Part shown: positions 22,838-34,574 of the stretch, piece after piece
Position numbering within the stretch: the stretch's first letter is position 1
Layout: each line of letters begins with the position of its first letter
Assembly: GCA_025504975.1 (NCBI GenBank)
Contig: JANUWI010000003.1
Location: 806,001 to 870,000 of the forward strand
DNA length: 64,000 bases
Source: Plenodomus lindquistii
Taxonomy: Eukaryota > Ascomycota > Dothideomycetes > Pleosporales > Leptosphaeriaceae
Direction of reading: 5' to 3'
Program-made: the position numbers and the translations under genes
The notes under the pieces: model-generated
The model's input: the letters and a program-made list of their open reading frames with translations, nothing else
The model's database searches: none
What the model was told of the DNA's origin: nothing

Positions 22838-24773
22838 CTATCGTAGCTTGCCGTGTTCCTGGGCTTCCTTGACTTGCTCAAAGACCTGTTGAGTGTTAGT
22901 GAATTGTGATGAAAAGGTCCGGTGAGTGTGCATACCTTGAGCATCTTTCTGCGGGCACCGAGAGCATTGACTCCGCGCTTGTCAAGACCATCATCGTCCA
23001 ATTCGATGAGCTCCTGCCATTTGAGGTCCTTCAGATTGTCGGTGTACTTGTGCAAGCGGAGACTCCGGAGCCAGCTAGGAATGTCCTGGAGCAACGTGGG
23101 GTCGGTGGGATCCTCCGGGGGCTTCGAGCTGCCGCGACGACCGCGTGGAGACCGGCCGCGATCCATTTGGCTGGGATCAGCAAGGAACTCGCCGCCAGCT
23201 CCAATGCCAAACTGGCTGAGGTTCAGCGTACCCATGCCTTGGTTCATCAAGCCATTGCCGCTGTAGTCGGCAGAGAGGAATCCGTTGGCCTGAGGAGATG
23301 CAAAGTTGCCCATGGTTCCCATACCTGCGCTCTGCATAGCGAAGCCGGGCGAGTTGGGACGAGATCGATGGCCGTTCATGACAGCCAGTTGCTGTGCCTG
23401 GAGAGCAGCCGCTTGCTGAGGTGTCAAAACCTGGCCACGCTCGTTGGTCATGAGAATGTTCGAATTGCCCATGTGGGGCATGCCAGGCGAAAGAGGGCCG
23501 TTGTCAGAGGAACGAGCACGACGGTACTTGCGCACATCATCGAGCTGGATGCGGTTGTTCACGGTCGATAGCGCGGCCAGCTTCATGGCGGTAGCATTGG
23601 CAACCATATCTGCCTGGTTGTTTGACTGCTGGAAGTTGGCGACCATGGGTGTGCTGAGCTGAGAGGCCCAGCTACCACCAGCGTAGGCGGGGGAAAGCAA
23701 TGGCATGTTGGTAGAGTTGGCCTCGAGGGCGTTGAGAGTGGTGGTCTGGACATTGTTGCCGTCGTTCTGGAGAGGAAGACGGGGGGAACGGAGTCCTCCT
23801 GCAGAGGGGGGCGGCTGAGTGAACTGGCCCATAGGCTGGTGTTGCTGCGGCTGCTGCTGCCCAGACGACTTGGGCCGGTTGGTGCCCTCATTCCAAGGCG
23901 ACGCAGGAGGAGCGTTGTTCTCCCTCTTGTTCCCATCTTCAGGGGCGGAGATGGTCGGTGCGACCATGGAGCTGCGGTCACCCACGGTGCTATTGCGGTT
24001 GGATGCCGGCGCAACACCAACAACATCGGTGAACTCGGCTTTCTGCTTGGCAATGGCAGCGGCAGCATCCGGGAACATGCGGTTGATGGTAGACGTGTCC
24101 AAGCCCGAGTTGCGTTTTCCAGCACCCGGGGATGGCGGGGGACGGCCGAGGCCCATGGAGTGGCGGTTCTCGCCGGTGGTGAGCTTGCTCATGGCATCGC
24201 TCAGCTTCTGTGTCATGGGGTCTGCCGCGTGTCAGCTGGGGGTTGGGGCGACTCTTGTAGATTCAACATACCCTTCTCGCCAAAGTTGGCGGGAGAAAGC
24301 ACACCAGACATGGGCAGGCTCTTGGACATCTGCTGCAGCACCTGGATGAAGAAGCGAATCTGCACCTGGGTCGTCTGCTGGAGCAGCGCGTAGAGCGCCG
24401 CGGTCCTCTCGGCCTCGCTGAGCACGCGGAACCACTGCTCGATGGCGCTCAGCTCGTCCTTGAAGTCCTGGTCGAGCGTGGCCGTGGCCATTTCCTCGAG
24501 CGTGTTCTCGTACTGGTCAATGTCGGCCAGCCACTGCTGGGCAGCGCGCTCCATCTCGTCTGGGTTGCCCGACTGCGTGCTGTTGCGGCCAAAGTAGACC
24601 TCGGAGGCGGGACGGATGCCACGGTTGGCGAGCGGAGAGGAGAAGCCGCCCATGTCGGCAGAGGCGCGCAGGTGGTGGCCGGCGCCGAGCGAGGTGCGGG
24701 CTTGCGGGGGGCGCAACGAGCTCGAGCCCTCGGGGGTGCTGTTCCTGTTGGCAGCAATGTGGCTTGCAGACAT
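22838..24773 (-). CDS. VTS1: VTS1-type SAM-domain RNA-binding protein
   Basis: VTS1/Smaug proteins bind hairpins in mRNAs through a SAM domain and recruit deadenylation. Minus-strand exons: 24773-24272, 24221-22936, 22885-22838 (611 aa). Exon 1 holds the conserved amino module [20 protein letters not shown] and [20 protein letters not shown]. The middle is long, disordered and Asn/Gln/Pro/Ser-rich. The SAM domain lies near the carboxy end: [51 protein letters not shown]. Intron 2 (22886-22935) must be removed to give the expected end [16 protein letters not shown]; reading through adds unrelated residues. Intron 1 (24222-24271) joins GEK to [11 protein letters not shown] in frame. Both have GTATG donors and CAG acceptors. 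Confidence 0.95.
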
Positions 24774-25878
24774 GATGGCGGTGGATGCTGTACGTGTCGG
24801 TTAATGCCTGGCTTGGGGGCGGCTGCGTGCGGTGTGTCGCCCAGCGTACAGTGTGCTTTGACGGATTCCTTGGTCGCAGGCCGTCGCTCTCTATTTTGGG
24901 ATTGCACACGAGTGTCTCCTGCAGTCCCAGCTGTGCCTCAAAGGAGCTCGAGGTGCGAGTGTCAGGGGACGGTTGGATGCAGGCAAGAGTAGCGCCCGGC
25001 GGAGAGACTCGGGCTTAGCAGAAGAGGGCAAGAAGAGAGAGCATACGACAATCAAGTGTACAACGAAGGGAACAGCAGCGTGGAAGCAGCACAGGAGAGA
25101 AGAGAGCGCGGAGGAGGCTCAGGGCGAGGGTGCAGACGAACAGGACAGGACAGGAAAGGAAAGGGTCTAGTCCGGTCACGTCTCGAAAAGGCGTTGGTCT
25201 AGCGGCACCAATCACGGCACCCTGCACAGGGCTGAGCTGAAGCAACGGCTTGTCGCCCTAGCGCTGGTGCATCGCCCCAAGAGGGCATTGTGTGAATGCC
25301 GAGAGCCCTGCATCAGGAGATGCCATGTTGGATTACTCCGTTGAAGAATATCAAACCGTCGAGGGCGGTGTGGTGTCGCTCCTGTGTGGTGTGAATGACA
25401 ATGCATGGCTCACGATATTTGACAATTGCAACCCGCGTAAAATTTATTTATAGTGACTGGCAACACCATCGTCCATATTGGTCCTGCCTGCTGGAGCACT
25501 GGAGATGCCCGACATCTGTAACGGGTTGGTGCTGCGCGGCACTTCCTATTGGCTAGCTCCTCGCCCAACTACAGTCGAACGATTGGAGAAACAACATGGC
25601 ATTGCTCCGAAGGAAGCCGTTTTCATGCAGAAATGCGTAGCGCGACAAACAACCCAAGTTGTGGGACCATTGACTTCACACTCGATCAATTCTTGGTTGC
25701 GCGCCGGCTCAAGCCACGTGCTCCGCATGGCGTGCATATGCTAGCTGCCGCTGCGAGACGTGGTCAAAGGCGGTACGGATGGTAGCCGTAGCGGCTGATA
25801 GCTTTGAGCATGCCGCAACGTTTGAACAGACTCCACGCAGGCCAATTCAAACACCACGTCTGGCCATGCTCTAGTTGC
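24774..25878. other. VTS1 promoter and COG5 3' flank
   Basis: About 1.1 kb. The half next to VTS1 is its promoter and 5' leader; a purine-rich GGACA/GGAAA tract lies near 25140-25167. The rest flanks the COG5 stop. No gene seen. Confidence 0.55.
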
Positions 25879-27219
25879 TCACTTGATCTGGCCCATGATA
25901 CTCCCAACCATTACAGCTGCCTCTCTCTCCCACGTCACAGCCACTCCCTTGCTCGAAAGTGCCCCAGGCAATTGACTCCCACGATTGACGCATTCCTTGA
26001 CCATGTCCCGAACCCTATCTTTGTTGCTTCTCAATGTCCTCGCAGAGACACCCCCTCTGTTCATGAGCTCTTGAACCCTCGGCGACATGTTCGAGGCAAG
26101 CGATCGCCAGAAGAAGCTTGGAAGGGACGACGTGTCAAGATGGTGGAGTACCGGTTGTAAAAAGTCGGAAGGAATCTCTGTATGCGCGTAGCGAGCCGAC
26201 TCAAGAACAGGGTGTGGCGGCGGCTTGGTACTCTCAAGGAGAGACTGGAGCGCCACAATGTTCTGGCAGCGCGCTGAGATCTCGAGCAGTGTGCGTTCCA
26301 ATGTAGGGAGCTGGCCGAGTGCTCGAGCCAGTGAAGCCAGTGATGACTTGAGCTGAGTCTGTAGGTAGTCTTGTAGTGCATTCAGCAGAAGCGTCGGTTC
26401 GAAGACGTCAATGGAAGGTTTCGTAGGGACTGGTGATAGCAAATACAAGGTGAGTAGCGCAGACGCTGTTCTCGCTTTCGTGTCCTCAGTCTGGGAAAAT
26501 GTAGCCGCCGAAGTCTGGCCTGCGGAGGAGAGCAACGAAGACATGGAGAACTCCTTCACGACCTGCTGCGCGCGCGACGATATGCTCCGTTCGCCAGGTG
26601 CCACCAACTCGTTCTTCAGTGTGTTGACCACGTTGACTCGCGCAAGGCCTTCTCCTTCCTCGCCCGGCTTCGACGCGGAAAGCAGTTGCCTGAGGGACAG
26701 TATGGTGTCGGCAGAGCGTACCATGGCTCGGTGGTCCTCCTTCCTGGCGCTGCCAACACCGCCCAGCTCAGACATGCGCACCTCGAGCTGTCTGCCCAAC
26801 ATCAGGCAGCGCGCCACTGCTCTGCCCAATTTGACCGTCTCGCATAGTCTTTCGGCAGTCAATCGCACCTGCTCAGCAACCTCGTAGCGCTCAATGACCT
26901 CCTTCTCCAGTGTCCTGTACGATTCCGTCAAACTAGCAACCTGTCCTTCCACCTCCTGCAGTATACGACCGCTTGATTCGGCATGGTCTCTTGTGTGTTC
27001 GAGAAGTGGGAGCGCAGATTTGGTAGTGAGAGTATCGATGTGGGTGTCGACTTCTTGCACGTCGAACAGGACGCGTGACAGTGGTGTAGAGAGGTCTAGT
27101 GGGGTGTCCGAGGGATTATTGGTGGAGAGGACGAGTGTGTTGGCGAACGAGGTCGCCGAGAAGTCAGGGTCTAAGAACGCCTCATAGTCAATGTATGAAG
27201 CTTCATCCTCTTTAGACAT
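25879..27219 (-). CDS. COG5: Conserved oligomeric Golgi complex subunit 5
   Basis: COG5 is a lobe-B subunit of the COG tether that returns vesicles within the Golgi. Single exon, 446 aa, start ATG at 27219. The amino part YIDYEAFLDPDFSATSFANT is the family hallmark, followed by a coiled-coil region that would pair with other COG subunits (HIDTLTTKSALPLLEHTRDH, LTESYRTLEKEVIERYEVAE, then CLMLGRQLEVRMSELGGVG). A later segment has SILSLRQLL-like helices (DTILSLRQLLSASKPGEEGE) and ends VGSIMGQIK. The length suits the shorter fungal COG5 proteins. No introns are needed. Confidence 0.88.
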   Translation of the reverse strand: MSKEDEASYIDYEAFLDPDFSATSFANTLVLSTNNPSDTPLDLSTPLSRVLFDVQEVDTHIDTLTTKSALPLLEHTRDHAESSGRILQEVEGQVASLTESYRTLEKEVIERYEVAEQVRLTAERLCETVKLGRAVARCLMLGRQLEVRMSELGGVGSARKEDHRAMVRSADTILSLRQLLSASKPGEEGEGLARVNVVNTLKNELVAPGERSISSRAQQVVKEFSMSSLLSSAGQTSAATFSQTEDTKARTASALLTLYLLSPVPTKPSIDVFEPTLLLNALQDYLQTQLKSSLASLARALGQLPTLERTLLEISARCQNIVALQSLLESTKPPPHPVLESARYAHTEIPSDFLQPVLHHLDTSSLPSFFWRSLASNMSPRVQELMNRGGVSARTLRSNKDRVRDMVKECVNRGSQLPGALSSKGVAVTWEREAAVMVGSIMGQIK

Positions 27220-28556
27220 TGTGATTGCTGAGTCGTGCGGTCAATTGTGCAGAACGACAGCGAGCTTGACCGGCTACATGGACCAGAAGTTCAGTGCAGG
27301 GATGTCTTGCCTTATCGTTATCTTAGCGTGTCGAGGTCGCGACGCGACTGGCAGTGGCGCAAACCTCCCATGTTTGCTTTCACTCGTCAACCCCCGCCCA
27401 AAGCACTCACCATGAAGGCTGCAGACCAGTGCAATCCATGCTTAATATAGCACATGCATGTGCAACTCAACGTAAGGTCGGACTATCACTAAAATTAGTG
27501 TGTTCCAGTGAAGCTGCGAAACATACGTTGCTGTGGTGAGTACGGCAAACCTAGAGCCAGATCATGGACATTGAGCACGACTTATCAGCAGTGACCAATG
27601 GGTCTGATCATAATTCATAATTCAGCAGAAGCTGACATCCTTTGTGTTGACGAAAAGGGCGGGTAGAGCATGTATTCCAAGAGTAGAAGAGCGGGGATTT
27701 GGAAAATCTGGCCAAGGTGGAAGTGAATGGACGGCATATCAAGATTCTGCTGAATAGTGCTGCGTCGCTTCCCGCGCACATGGACAGACTAGAGTGTAAA
27801 CAACTGGATATGGTCTTGGCTATTGAGGGGGGGAGGCCGGGTGGGTCTGAAGGGTTCACGACAAAGTGAAGTACGTTTGTCGTTGTTGTTTGTAGACCTG
27901 CGGTCTTCAACATATTCTGGCTAGGGGTACATCAGAGGAATTCAAGACCCAGACGAATCACATCAAAACGCACTTCCATGCTGGGATACTAATATAGTGT
28001 ACCTGACAGTTCTCAACAGCTGCACAGTGAGGATAGGTGAAAGCCAGCACAAGGATAGTGAGTACTATAGCTTGAAAGGCTCCAGAGACATTACGAAAAC
28101 ACGCCAATACACCTCTAACTACACCCTAGATTTGCCAATAGTAATTATTAGTAAACGCCCACTCACCTACTATATTAGTGGGCCGTTATGCCCTGATATG
28201 AGCCCACAGCCCCCTGATCACTACCTCTACATGCCAGCATTGGCACTATTTAAAGCACAGGCGATATTGCACTCCTGCGAAATGTGTCTGGTTGATTGAG
28301 TCGGGCGACTCAGAACGTTGAATGCTTCCTATGGGCGTTTTGGTTGTCCCCTGCGCGTTTGTTCTGGTCGAGGTTCGAGTACTTCCACACCCACCAGATC
28401 CATGCACGCGCCACCCACCCCCACATATATACAGCCATCAGTCCGCCTTCATGCACTCTCCACTCTCCTTACCACGCGCACACACTCGAAGCTCGTCCAC
28501 TTTGTGCTTGGTCTTGAAACTCAACTCCACACAACCCGACCAATCTCAATCTACCT
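27220..28556. other. COG5 promoter and BTB-array 5' flank
   Basis: About 1.3 kb. It includes the divergent upstream regions of COG5 (minus) and the first BTB gene (plus). A TATA-like CACATATATACAG lies near 28421. The part 28080-28200 is AT-richer. No gene supported. Confidence 0.5.
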
Positions 28557-29375
28557 ATGGTAGATATGGCAGACGCGGGCAACTTACCAGCGAAGCGTCA
28601 GCGCCTGTCGTCCGTTCACACTGCCAAAACCACCGACCTGCCCAAGTGAGTACTAAGCCATGAGTATTGCAATACGTCGGTTAGCTAAATGGACAAAGCA
28701 TCAGCGGCGACTTGATCCAGGTCACTGCCGCCGGAGGCCATGTAGTCACTGTACCAACGGTGAATTCCTCAGGGCGTCCACTCAGTGAGCTTCCAGTCCA
28801 CCCACTGGTCGAGGAGGCCATTCAAGAGGAGGAAGCCAACAACAATGTGCCAGAAGCTGCGGTGCTAGCTGAAAGCAGTCGTGAAGGAACAAACGCAACG
28901 ATCGCCGAGCTTGAGCATGCTAGGCCTGCAATCACCTTCAACGTCCACCGGAGCGTCCTTTGCAAGTCTTCTCTCTACATGCAACAGAAGATGCAGCCAG
29001 AGCAGGGCGGCTTCGCTGTTACACAAGTCGACCTTTCAGAACAGGACCCCAAGCTCGTTGAGAACTACATCCAATGGCTATACACAGACAAGATCGCTAT
29101 TGAAAAAAACCACCTCATAGTTAACGGTACTCCGAAGCTGGTCACAAATCAACTGAATCTGGTCCGCAACTACCTTCTCGGTGAATGACTCGAAGACACC
29201 GCCTATTCAAATGCTATCATACGCGTACTCATACAAAGCTTCGAGAATAACAAAGTCCTTACTCGCACGGTCTATTAGCCTGCGACTACACATACATTTC
29301 TTCTCAATACCGAAAGTGCTGGTAGATACAGATCTTCTTGCTGTTCACCCTTATGCACACGAAGCGGCTCGGTAG
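28557..29375 (+). pseudogene. BTB/POZ-domain gene, copy 1, broken
   Basis: Exon 1 (28557-28645) MVDMADAGNLPAKRQRLSS; intron 28646-28704 (GTGAGT...TCAG); exon 2 from 28705 reads NGDLIQVTAAGG, then a BTB core ITFNVHRSVLCKSSLYMQQK, LVENYIQWLYTDKIAIE and NLVRNYLLGE. A TGA stop at 29186-29188 follows. The frame then continues LEDTAYSNAIIRVLIQSF and meets TAG at 29276-29278; further homologous text (LVDTDLLAVHPYAHEAAR) lies in another frame to about 29375. Copy 2 has GERLMDTEYQNAIIRVLIQ at the same place, so the first stop is CGA to TGA. A truncated BTB protein of about 190 aa may still be made. BTB proteins often act as dimer or Cullin3 adaptors; the target is unknown. Confidence 0.72.
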
Positions 29376-29519
29376 CAATAAGCCAGATCACTAGGTTGCT
29401 ATGGAAGCGCGTGATGATTCCAATTATGCCCTTCAGGCTCTGGCTTCACCTCTTCGTGTACAGCCAGTCTTGTTGCGTCAGCCGCGAGTTGCTCCTTCCC
29501 TTTACGTATATGTCTAGCC

Positions 29520-30128
29520 AGAGTGGACAGGCTCGGCCCGGTAACCTTTTTTCCGGAAGACCCTATACTTATTGAGCGATATATACAGTGGCTCTATACT
29601 CAAGGCGTTGTTGTGGAGACATTCGAAAGCAAGCGAGTAGATGAGAACGGCTTCCCGATCGAAATGATTATGCAAACGGTCTTGGTCAAGAGCTATATCC
29701 TGGGCGAACGACTTATGGATACGGAATACCAAAACGCTATCATTCGAGTTCTTATACAGACCTATCGTAGCGAGAACATATTCCCTGCAACCACGACTAC
29801 CCGTATGGTCTACGAAGCGACAACCGCGACCTCTCCCTTGTTAGCTCTTTTCGTTGACATCTGGGTTTGGGCAGCAAACCACTCATGGCTGCCGCGAGAT
29901 CTCGAGACCGTTGGCCTCGAATTTTCAGCTGACATCATAAACGCAATGAATGCCAAGCTAATGTCACCTGAGCAAGGCCTTGAAGCTGCCCGGGAGTACC
30001 AGACGAACCCGACGAAGCTGCAGACAGCGGCAAGGCCCCCATGGATCTTCACTCCCGAGAAGTACGAGATCATAGAAGGAGCGATGCCCGGTCCAAACCA
30101 CTCTTCCGGAAGCTGGGGGGTTCAATGA
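29520..30128 (+). pseudogene. BTB/POZ-domain gene, copy 2, amino half missing
   Basis: The open frame carries the second half of a BTB domain and its carboxy extension: GPVTFFPEDPILIERYIQWL, VLVKSYILGERLMDTEYQNA, IIRVLIQTYRSENIFPATTT, MVYEATTATSPLLALFVDIW, and ends at TGA 30126-30128. The amino part present in copies 1 and 3 (short basic exon, GDLIQV/GDIITV strand, FxVHxxVL) is absent. The frame has no convincing ATG before the BTB core. Text resembling PEWTG upstream of GPVTFF lies in a shifted frame, which suggests a frameshift at about 29545. I read it as a decayed paralogue or a fragment left by unequal exchange. Confidence 0.6.
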
Positions 30129-30568
30129 TGAGGGCAGGCTTACGAAGATATCTTACAATGAACAGTGTCTGCGTGAGCGTACAGAGGATTCCCGAGCATA
30201 AACCAAATGTTTGATGATCAAACTCTGTGCATAACTGCATTGAGCGATGTGCGGAAGTCAATAGCTTCTTAATCTTCCGTAATGATTGTGCCTGCCATAC
30301 ATATATCCCTCTGTTTGCATACCTGCCGTTGATTAGAACACAAGCAACTTCCTTTTGTTATCGGCCAGAGTCCAACTCACCTGCCCAACTCTGTTGTGCT
30401 CGCGCTTTCAGTTACATGTGATGCACACGACTACACTCTTCCTTCACCTTGTGTGAGGGCGTCAAATTGGAACCTGCTAAAGCGCGACAATTGTTATACC
30501 ATATCCTTATCCCTCGCTCAGTCCAGTACTCTACCCATCGTCCGCCAATAGCCAAGAATTGTTATCAA
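30129..30568. other. Spacer between BTB copies 2 and 3
   Basis: About 0.44 kb, presumably the promoter of copy 3. Nothing else seen. Confidence 0.5.
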
Positions 30569-31839
30569 ATGAGGATTCAGACGATGGCACCCGCCGAACC
30601 AGAGTGGAAATGCAATTTTGCGCTATCCAAGGTCGCTGAACCATATACAAAGCTTCCGGGGTGAGTACTCCTTATGAACTGATGCTGCAGTGACTAATTC
30701 AATTGATCTACAGCATCTGCGGCGACATCATCACCGTGCAGGTCGGTAGCATCGCCGGCGACACATCAAATATCGACCTCAAGGACTACCTTGCACGCAG
30801 CAACAACATCCTCGGCGATAGGGCCAATGACATCCTCGATAATGACCCTGTCGATGCAGCCTATGGTAGCAACGACTGTTCTGAGAGCGACGACTTGAAA
30901 CGAGGCTTTCTCCACCTAGGTGTGCTGGAAGTGTCACCCTCCACCGAAACGACTCTAGATATAATAGGTGAAGACCCTGGCGCCAACACCGATATCAACA
31001 TGGGCCTTGATGTTGAAGTTGACGAGGACTATACGTACGAGACTGCATCCCCGACTAGCGCTGAAGACTACATCAGCGAAACCAGTGACGATGACGCCGA
31101 CGGCTACCCCGTGAAGATATTCCATGTGCACAAAGACGTCCTCAGCAAGACTTCCAATTTCTTTCGCGCTGCTTTGAAGAAAGAATGGACAGCACGGCGA
31201 AAGGGCCCCATCAAGCTGTCCGACGAAGACCCCGATCTGTTCGAGATGTACGTGCAGTGGCTATATAGCCAAAAAGTTTCGATCAAGTCTTCGCATCCCG
31301 GGTATCATAACGTCTTGTTCAGTCTTGTTCAAAGCCACATACTGGGCGCCAGACTCCTTGACCCAAAGTATCAGAATGCCGTCATGAAGGCTTTGATTCT
31401 CTACGCCGACGAGACCAGGATGTATCCGCACGATGGTATCCTGCGATATGCCTATGATAATACGCTACCCTCATCCCCACTTCGGATGATACTCATCGAC
31501 TTCTGGGTCTAGAAGGCCTCTGCAAAGTGGTCAACAGGCGGCTTGATCCAGCGGCTTGGTGTTGAAATTGCGAACGATCTTCTGGAAGGCCTAATAGGTC
31601 GACGTCCGAGACCAGTTCCTGACGAGTGGAGCGACCATCGACCTCCCTGGATGAGGACACCATCGCTATACAATGTGATGGACAAACGCGTAGCTAGGGA
31701 TGGCGACAGGAAAGACGATGACAAGGAGGCTGGTTCTGACGAGGCACGTAGCGCTGGGACTGAGTCTAGAGATTTGGATGCGGCAGGGAACATCTTGATG
31801 TTGAATCGATGGGCTTCTTTGTGGGCCGTCACTGGGTGA
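30569..31839 (+). pseudogene. BTB/POZ-domain gene, copy 3, with one premature TAG
   Basis: Exon 1 (30569-30660) MRIQTMAPAEPEWKCNFAL; intron 30661-30713; exon 2 from 30714 reads GICGDIITVQVGS, then a long acidic linker, then the BTB core KIFHVHKDVLSKTSNFFRAA, DPDLFEMYVQWLYSQKVSIK and LLDPKYQNAVMKALILYADE. The frame stops at TAG 31510-31512 right after RMILIDFWV, then stays open to 31839 with a charged tail (DGDRKDDDKEAGSDEARSAG). Copy 2 has VDIWVWAAN here, so the stop is probably TGG to TAG, a G-to-A change equal to CpA to TpA on the other strand. The structure (short exon, conserved intron position, acidic linker, BTB) matches copy 1. Translation may also start at ATG 30584. Confidence 0.72.
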
Positions 31840-31950
31840 GAGCACAGTGAAATCCAACTTGCGACGTATTTAAAAATTAAAGCTTCGTAACTTGCCGATC
31901 CCGATCATGATGTGATTGAGCTAGTGTCCTGCTCAGCCCATACTCGTAAA

Positions 31951-33537
31951 CTAGATTGTGTACCTAAATCTAGGGCTGTCGTCGCCCATTTCTGCAACCT
32001 CATCGTCACTCATACCCGCGATCAAATGCTCTTCCTCTCCCTTTTCACGGCGCGAATTGATCTTTCGGAATTGGAACCACAGCACTGCATAGCAGACAAT
32101 TGCGAAACCCACCATGGCCATGGTGATTCCATGACCCTTTACGAATCGCGGGCGGTCCCGTGTTGGATAGATCTGCATCACATTAGCTAGGTATCACCTT
32201 CGAAGTTTCGGGAGACTTACAAAAGCACTCATAATACCAGCACAATTACCAATTGAAAGTTGCAATCCCGTAGCACTCGTTCGTTTGCCATAGCGCGGCA
32301 GATTCGTAGGTAGCCATGCAAGCGGAAGACCAACGCAGACGTAGAGCCCCATTGCGACCAAGAAACATCCAGCGTAGTGCACGCCGGAGCTCGAATCGCT
32401 GATCAACATGGCATATCCAATGATACTGATCACACCCAGCAAAATGCTGTAGAACCCGCGCTTTTGCTGCTTGTCTGAGAACCGCGCTGTCACAAGATAC
32501 GTGATAGCACCCAATGCGTAACACGGAATGGTGAGAACCTGTACCATGGCACTCGACGCATCAGGCATAATGGACCGGATAATCGTAGGCAGAAATGTCG
32601 AAAACCCGTAAAGCATAGTGTCTGAGCCGAACTGTGCGAAGCAGAAGAGCCAAACCTTCCAGTCCTTGAAGCACTTTCGTACATCGTCCCAATGGAATTC
32701 TGCCGCTTTTTTGGTATATCCGGTTTGTCGCTTCAATCGAGCGGCAGCAAATGCCTTCTCTTCGGCATTGAGGAAGTAGGTCGTCTCGGGGCTGTCTGGG
32801 AGGATCCACCAGGTCGCGATACCAAGGACAAAAGTGGGAAGTCCCTCAATAATCATGATCCACCGCCATCCTTTCTGACCTGCGTGACCGTCCAAATGGC
32901 CGATTCCGTAAGCAAGCAGCCCTCCAAAGGCGCCTGCGAGAGCCGCGGAGACGAAGAGGTAGCCAATGCGCAGAGCAAGTTCGCGCTTTGTATAGAAGAA
33001 TGTCAAGTAGACGGCCATGCCGGGGAACAGACCTCCTTCCACGGCCCCGAGAAGAAGACGGCATGCGATTAGACCGCCGTAGCTTTGCACAATACCGGTC
33101 AAGGTTGCGATGATACCCCAGGCTACGGTGATGAAAGCAATCCAGCGAGAGGGACGGAGCTTTTTCAAAACTAAATTCGACGGAAGCTCACTCAAAATAT
33201 AGGTAACAAAGAGGATCGAGACGGCAGTCTGGAACTGATCGTCGTCCATGCTGAGATCCTCTTGTAGGCCGTATAGTCGGGCATTGCCAATGTTGACCCT
33301 GAATATGCATCAGTGACTCCAATACTCTACGCTGACGAGATTCATAGCCTACCTGTCCAAGAAACTCAATAGATATAATAGCATCACCACTGGGATGATG
33401 TAGATGTCAAGTTTCCGCACGAGCTTGGCTTCGAAGACGGGGTCGATGCCATCGACATGGCCTCCCATTTCATCACTCTCCATTGATTTGGTTACGTGTG
33501 GATCCACGGTATCATGTTGCTTCTCGACGTCGCTCAT
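31951..33537 (-). CDS. MFS transporter 1, Dal5/Tna1-like anion:cation symporter family
   Basis: Membrane carrier of the fungal allantoate/nicotinate/vitamin permease group. Minus-strand exons: 33537-33353, 33298-32221, 32172-31951 (494 aa). After a charged amino end come LDIYIIPVVMLLYLLSFLDR, VNIGNARLYGLQEDL, SILFVTYILSELPSNLVLKK and GGLIACRLLLGAVEGGLFPG, all family hallmarks, with about 12 membrane spans. The carboxy half has LPTNLPRYGKRTSATGLQLS and YPTRDRPRFVKGHG, then an acidic tail. All three exons join in frame with GTAGG/GTAAG donors. The start is the ATG next to a charged cytoplasmic tail; an upstream in-frame extension exists but has no ATG. Substrate is unknown; neighbours suggest a carboxylate such as nicotinate, by inference only. 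Confidence 0.9.
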
Positions 33538-34574
33538 ATTGATGATATCTTGCTGAGGCTTAGCGATACCGCTTGTGTGAGTGATTGTGTGACTCGACGG
33601 TCCTCTAGGTGTGGTGGAATCTTTCTGCCGAAGAATGCAGATCAGTGCGATGAGGGGCAATCAACAAGGTCCCATTGCGGCCAGTCGAAAGTTCGTCATC
33701 CTGTCGTGCTGTAAGTATCGCCACAAGGCGGAGATTTTGTGCTTTTAAATCGAAGATCCATGTCAGACGGCTTGGCTCCACTCTGTAGGACGAACGCAGA
33801 TCCATCGCGGGGCTGGACCAATCGCGTACGCTGCTAGCCATGTTTGGCAAGACGCTGGTGGCTAACCGTTCCGTGCTGCTGATACGAGATAACAGACCTG
33901 AAGCGCCGAGATGGAAATCATAATGCCAATGTTCAAGGTTGGGGGGAGGCATGGACTTAAAGATGGGGGTCGTTCTGTGTTGGATTGGGATATATACGCA
34001 CAACGACAACCGCAAACCACTCCATCCTGACCTTTTCCCATGGGTAGATCCCATAATGGACCAACATCGCGTAGCCGCTCCAGTCACAGGATACTACGCT
34101 TGCTTTGTACGAAGGACCTCGTACTTATTGCGTCCCTATCTTATCTTAACAGCATAACGTTTGAGCCTACACAGCACCCAAAGAGACTACAAGAGCCCGC
34201 TGGTATATTACAACAAAATTTTAACTACTCCAAGAGAATACACGTTGTACCTCAGGACGTTCAGCATAGTTCTTAGTGTGGTGTGCTGACTACGGGCGCG
34301 AGCAGCACTTGTAACATTGGTGACTCGATAAATACGAGCTCCTTCGTACATCTGCATGTAAAATGCACAGAACAGACTGTTTATGTCAATATTGTATCAT
34401 GGAGCCAAATGGTGAGCCAAACTATACCTCCCCAAGATCACAACCGCGGAGTCGGTTATGGCGTTATGGGAGAGGTGGTACTTGAACATAATAGGCGGAG
34501 GGCTTCCACTCAGCATGTGACGACTCCGATTAAAACCGGTTCTTGCTGTGAAGGCTCGAAGTCAAGTCGATAAT
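33538..34574. other. MFS1 promoter region
   Basis: About 1 kb upstream of MFS transporter 1 and downstream of the zinc-cluster regulator. No gene supported; an open frame at 34283-34573 has no recognisable features. It holds a CCG-N6-CGG element annotated separately. Confidence 0.5.
34442..34457. promoter_or_regulatory. Inverted repeat AACCG-N6-CGGTT, zinc-cluster-type site
   Basis: Perfect inverted repeat with CCG and CGG half-sites six bases apart, in the intergenic region between a zinc-cluster regulator and a transporter. Zn2Cys6 dimers commonly bind paired CGG triplets. About 900 bp from the transporter start, so the role is speculative. Confidence 0.25.

Noticed and set aside
28157..28183. 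Short hairpin GCCCACT...AGTGGGC
   Set aside because: Seven-base stem with a 13-base loop is expected by chance in this length of DNA; no other signal nearby.
34283..34573. 96-residue plus-strand open frame
   Set aside because: No recognisable features and it lies opposite the likely last exon flank and promoter.
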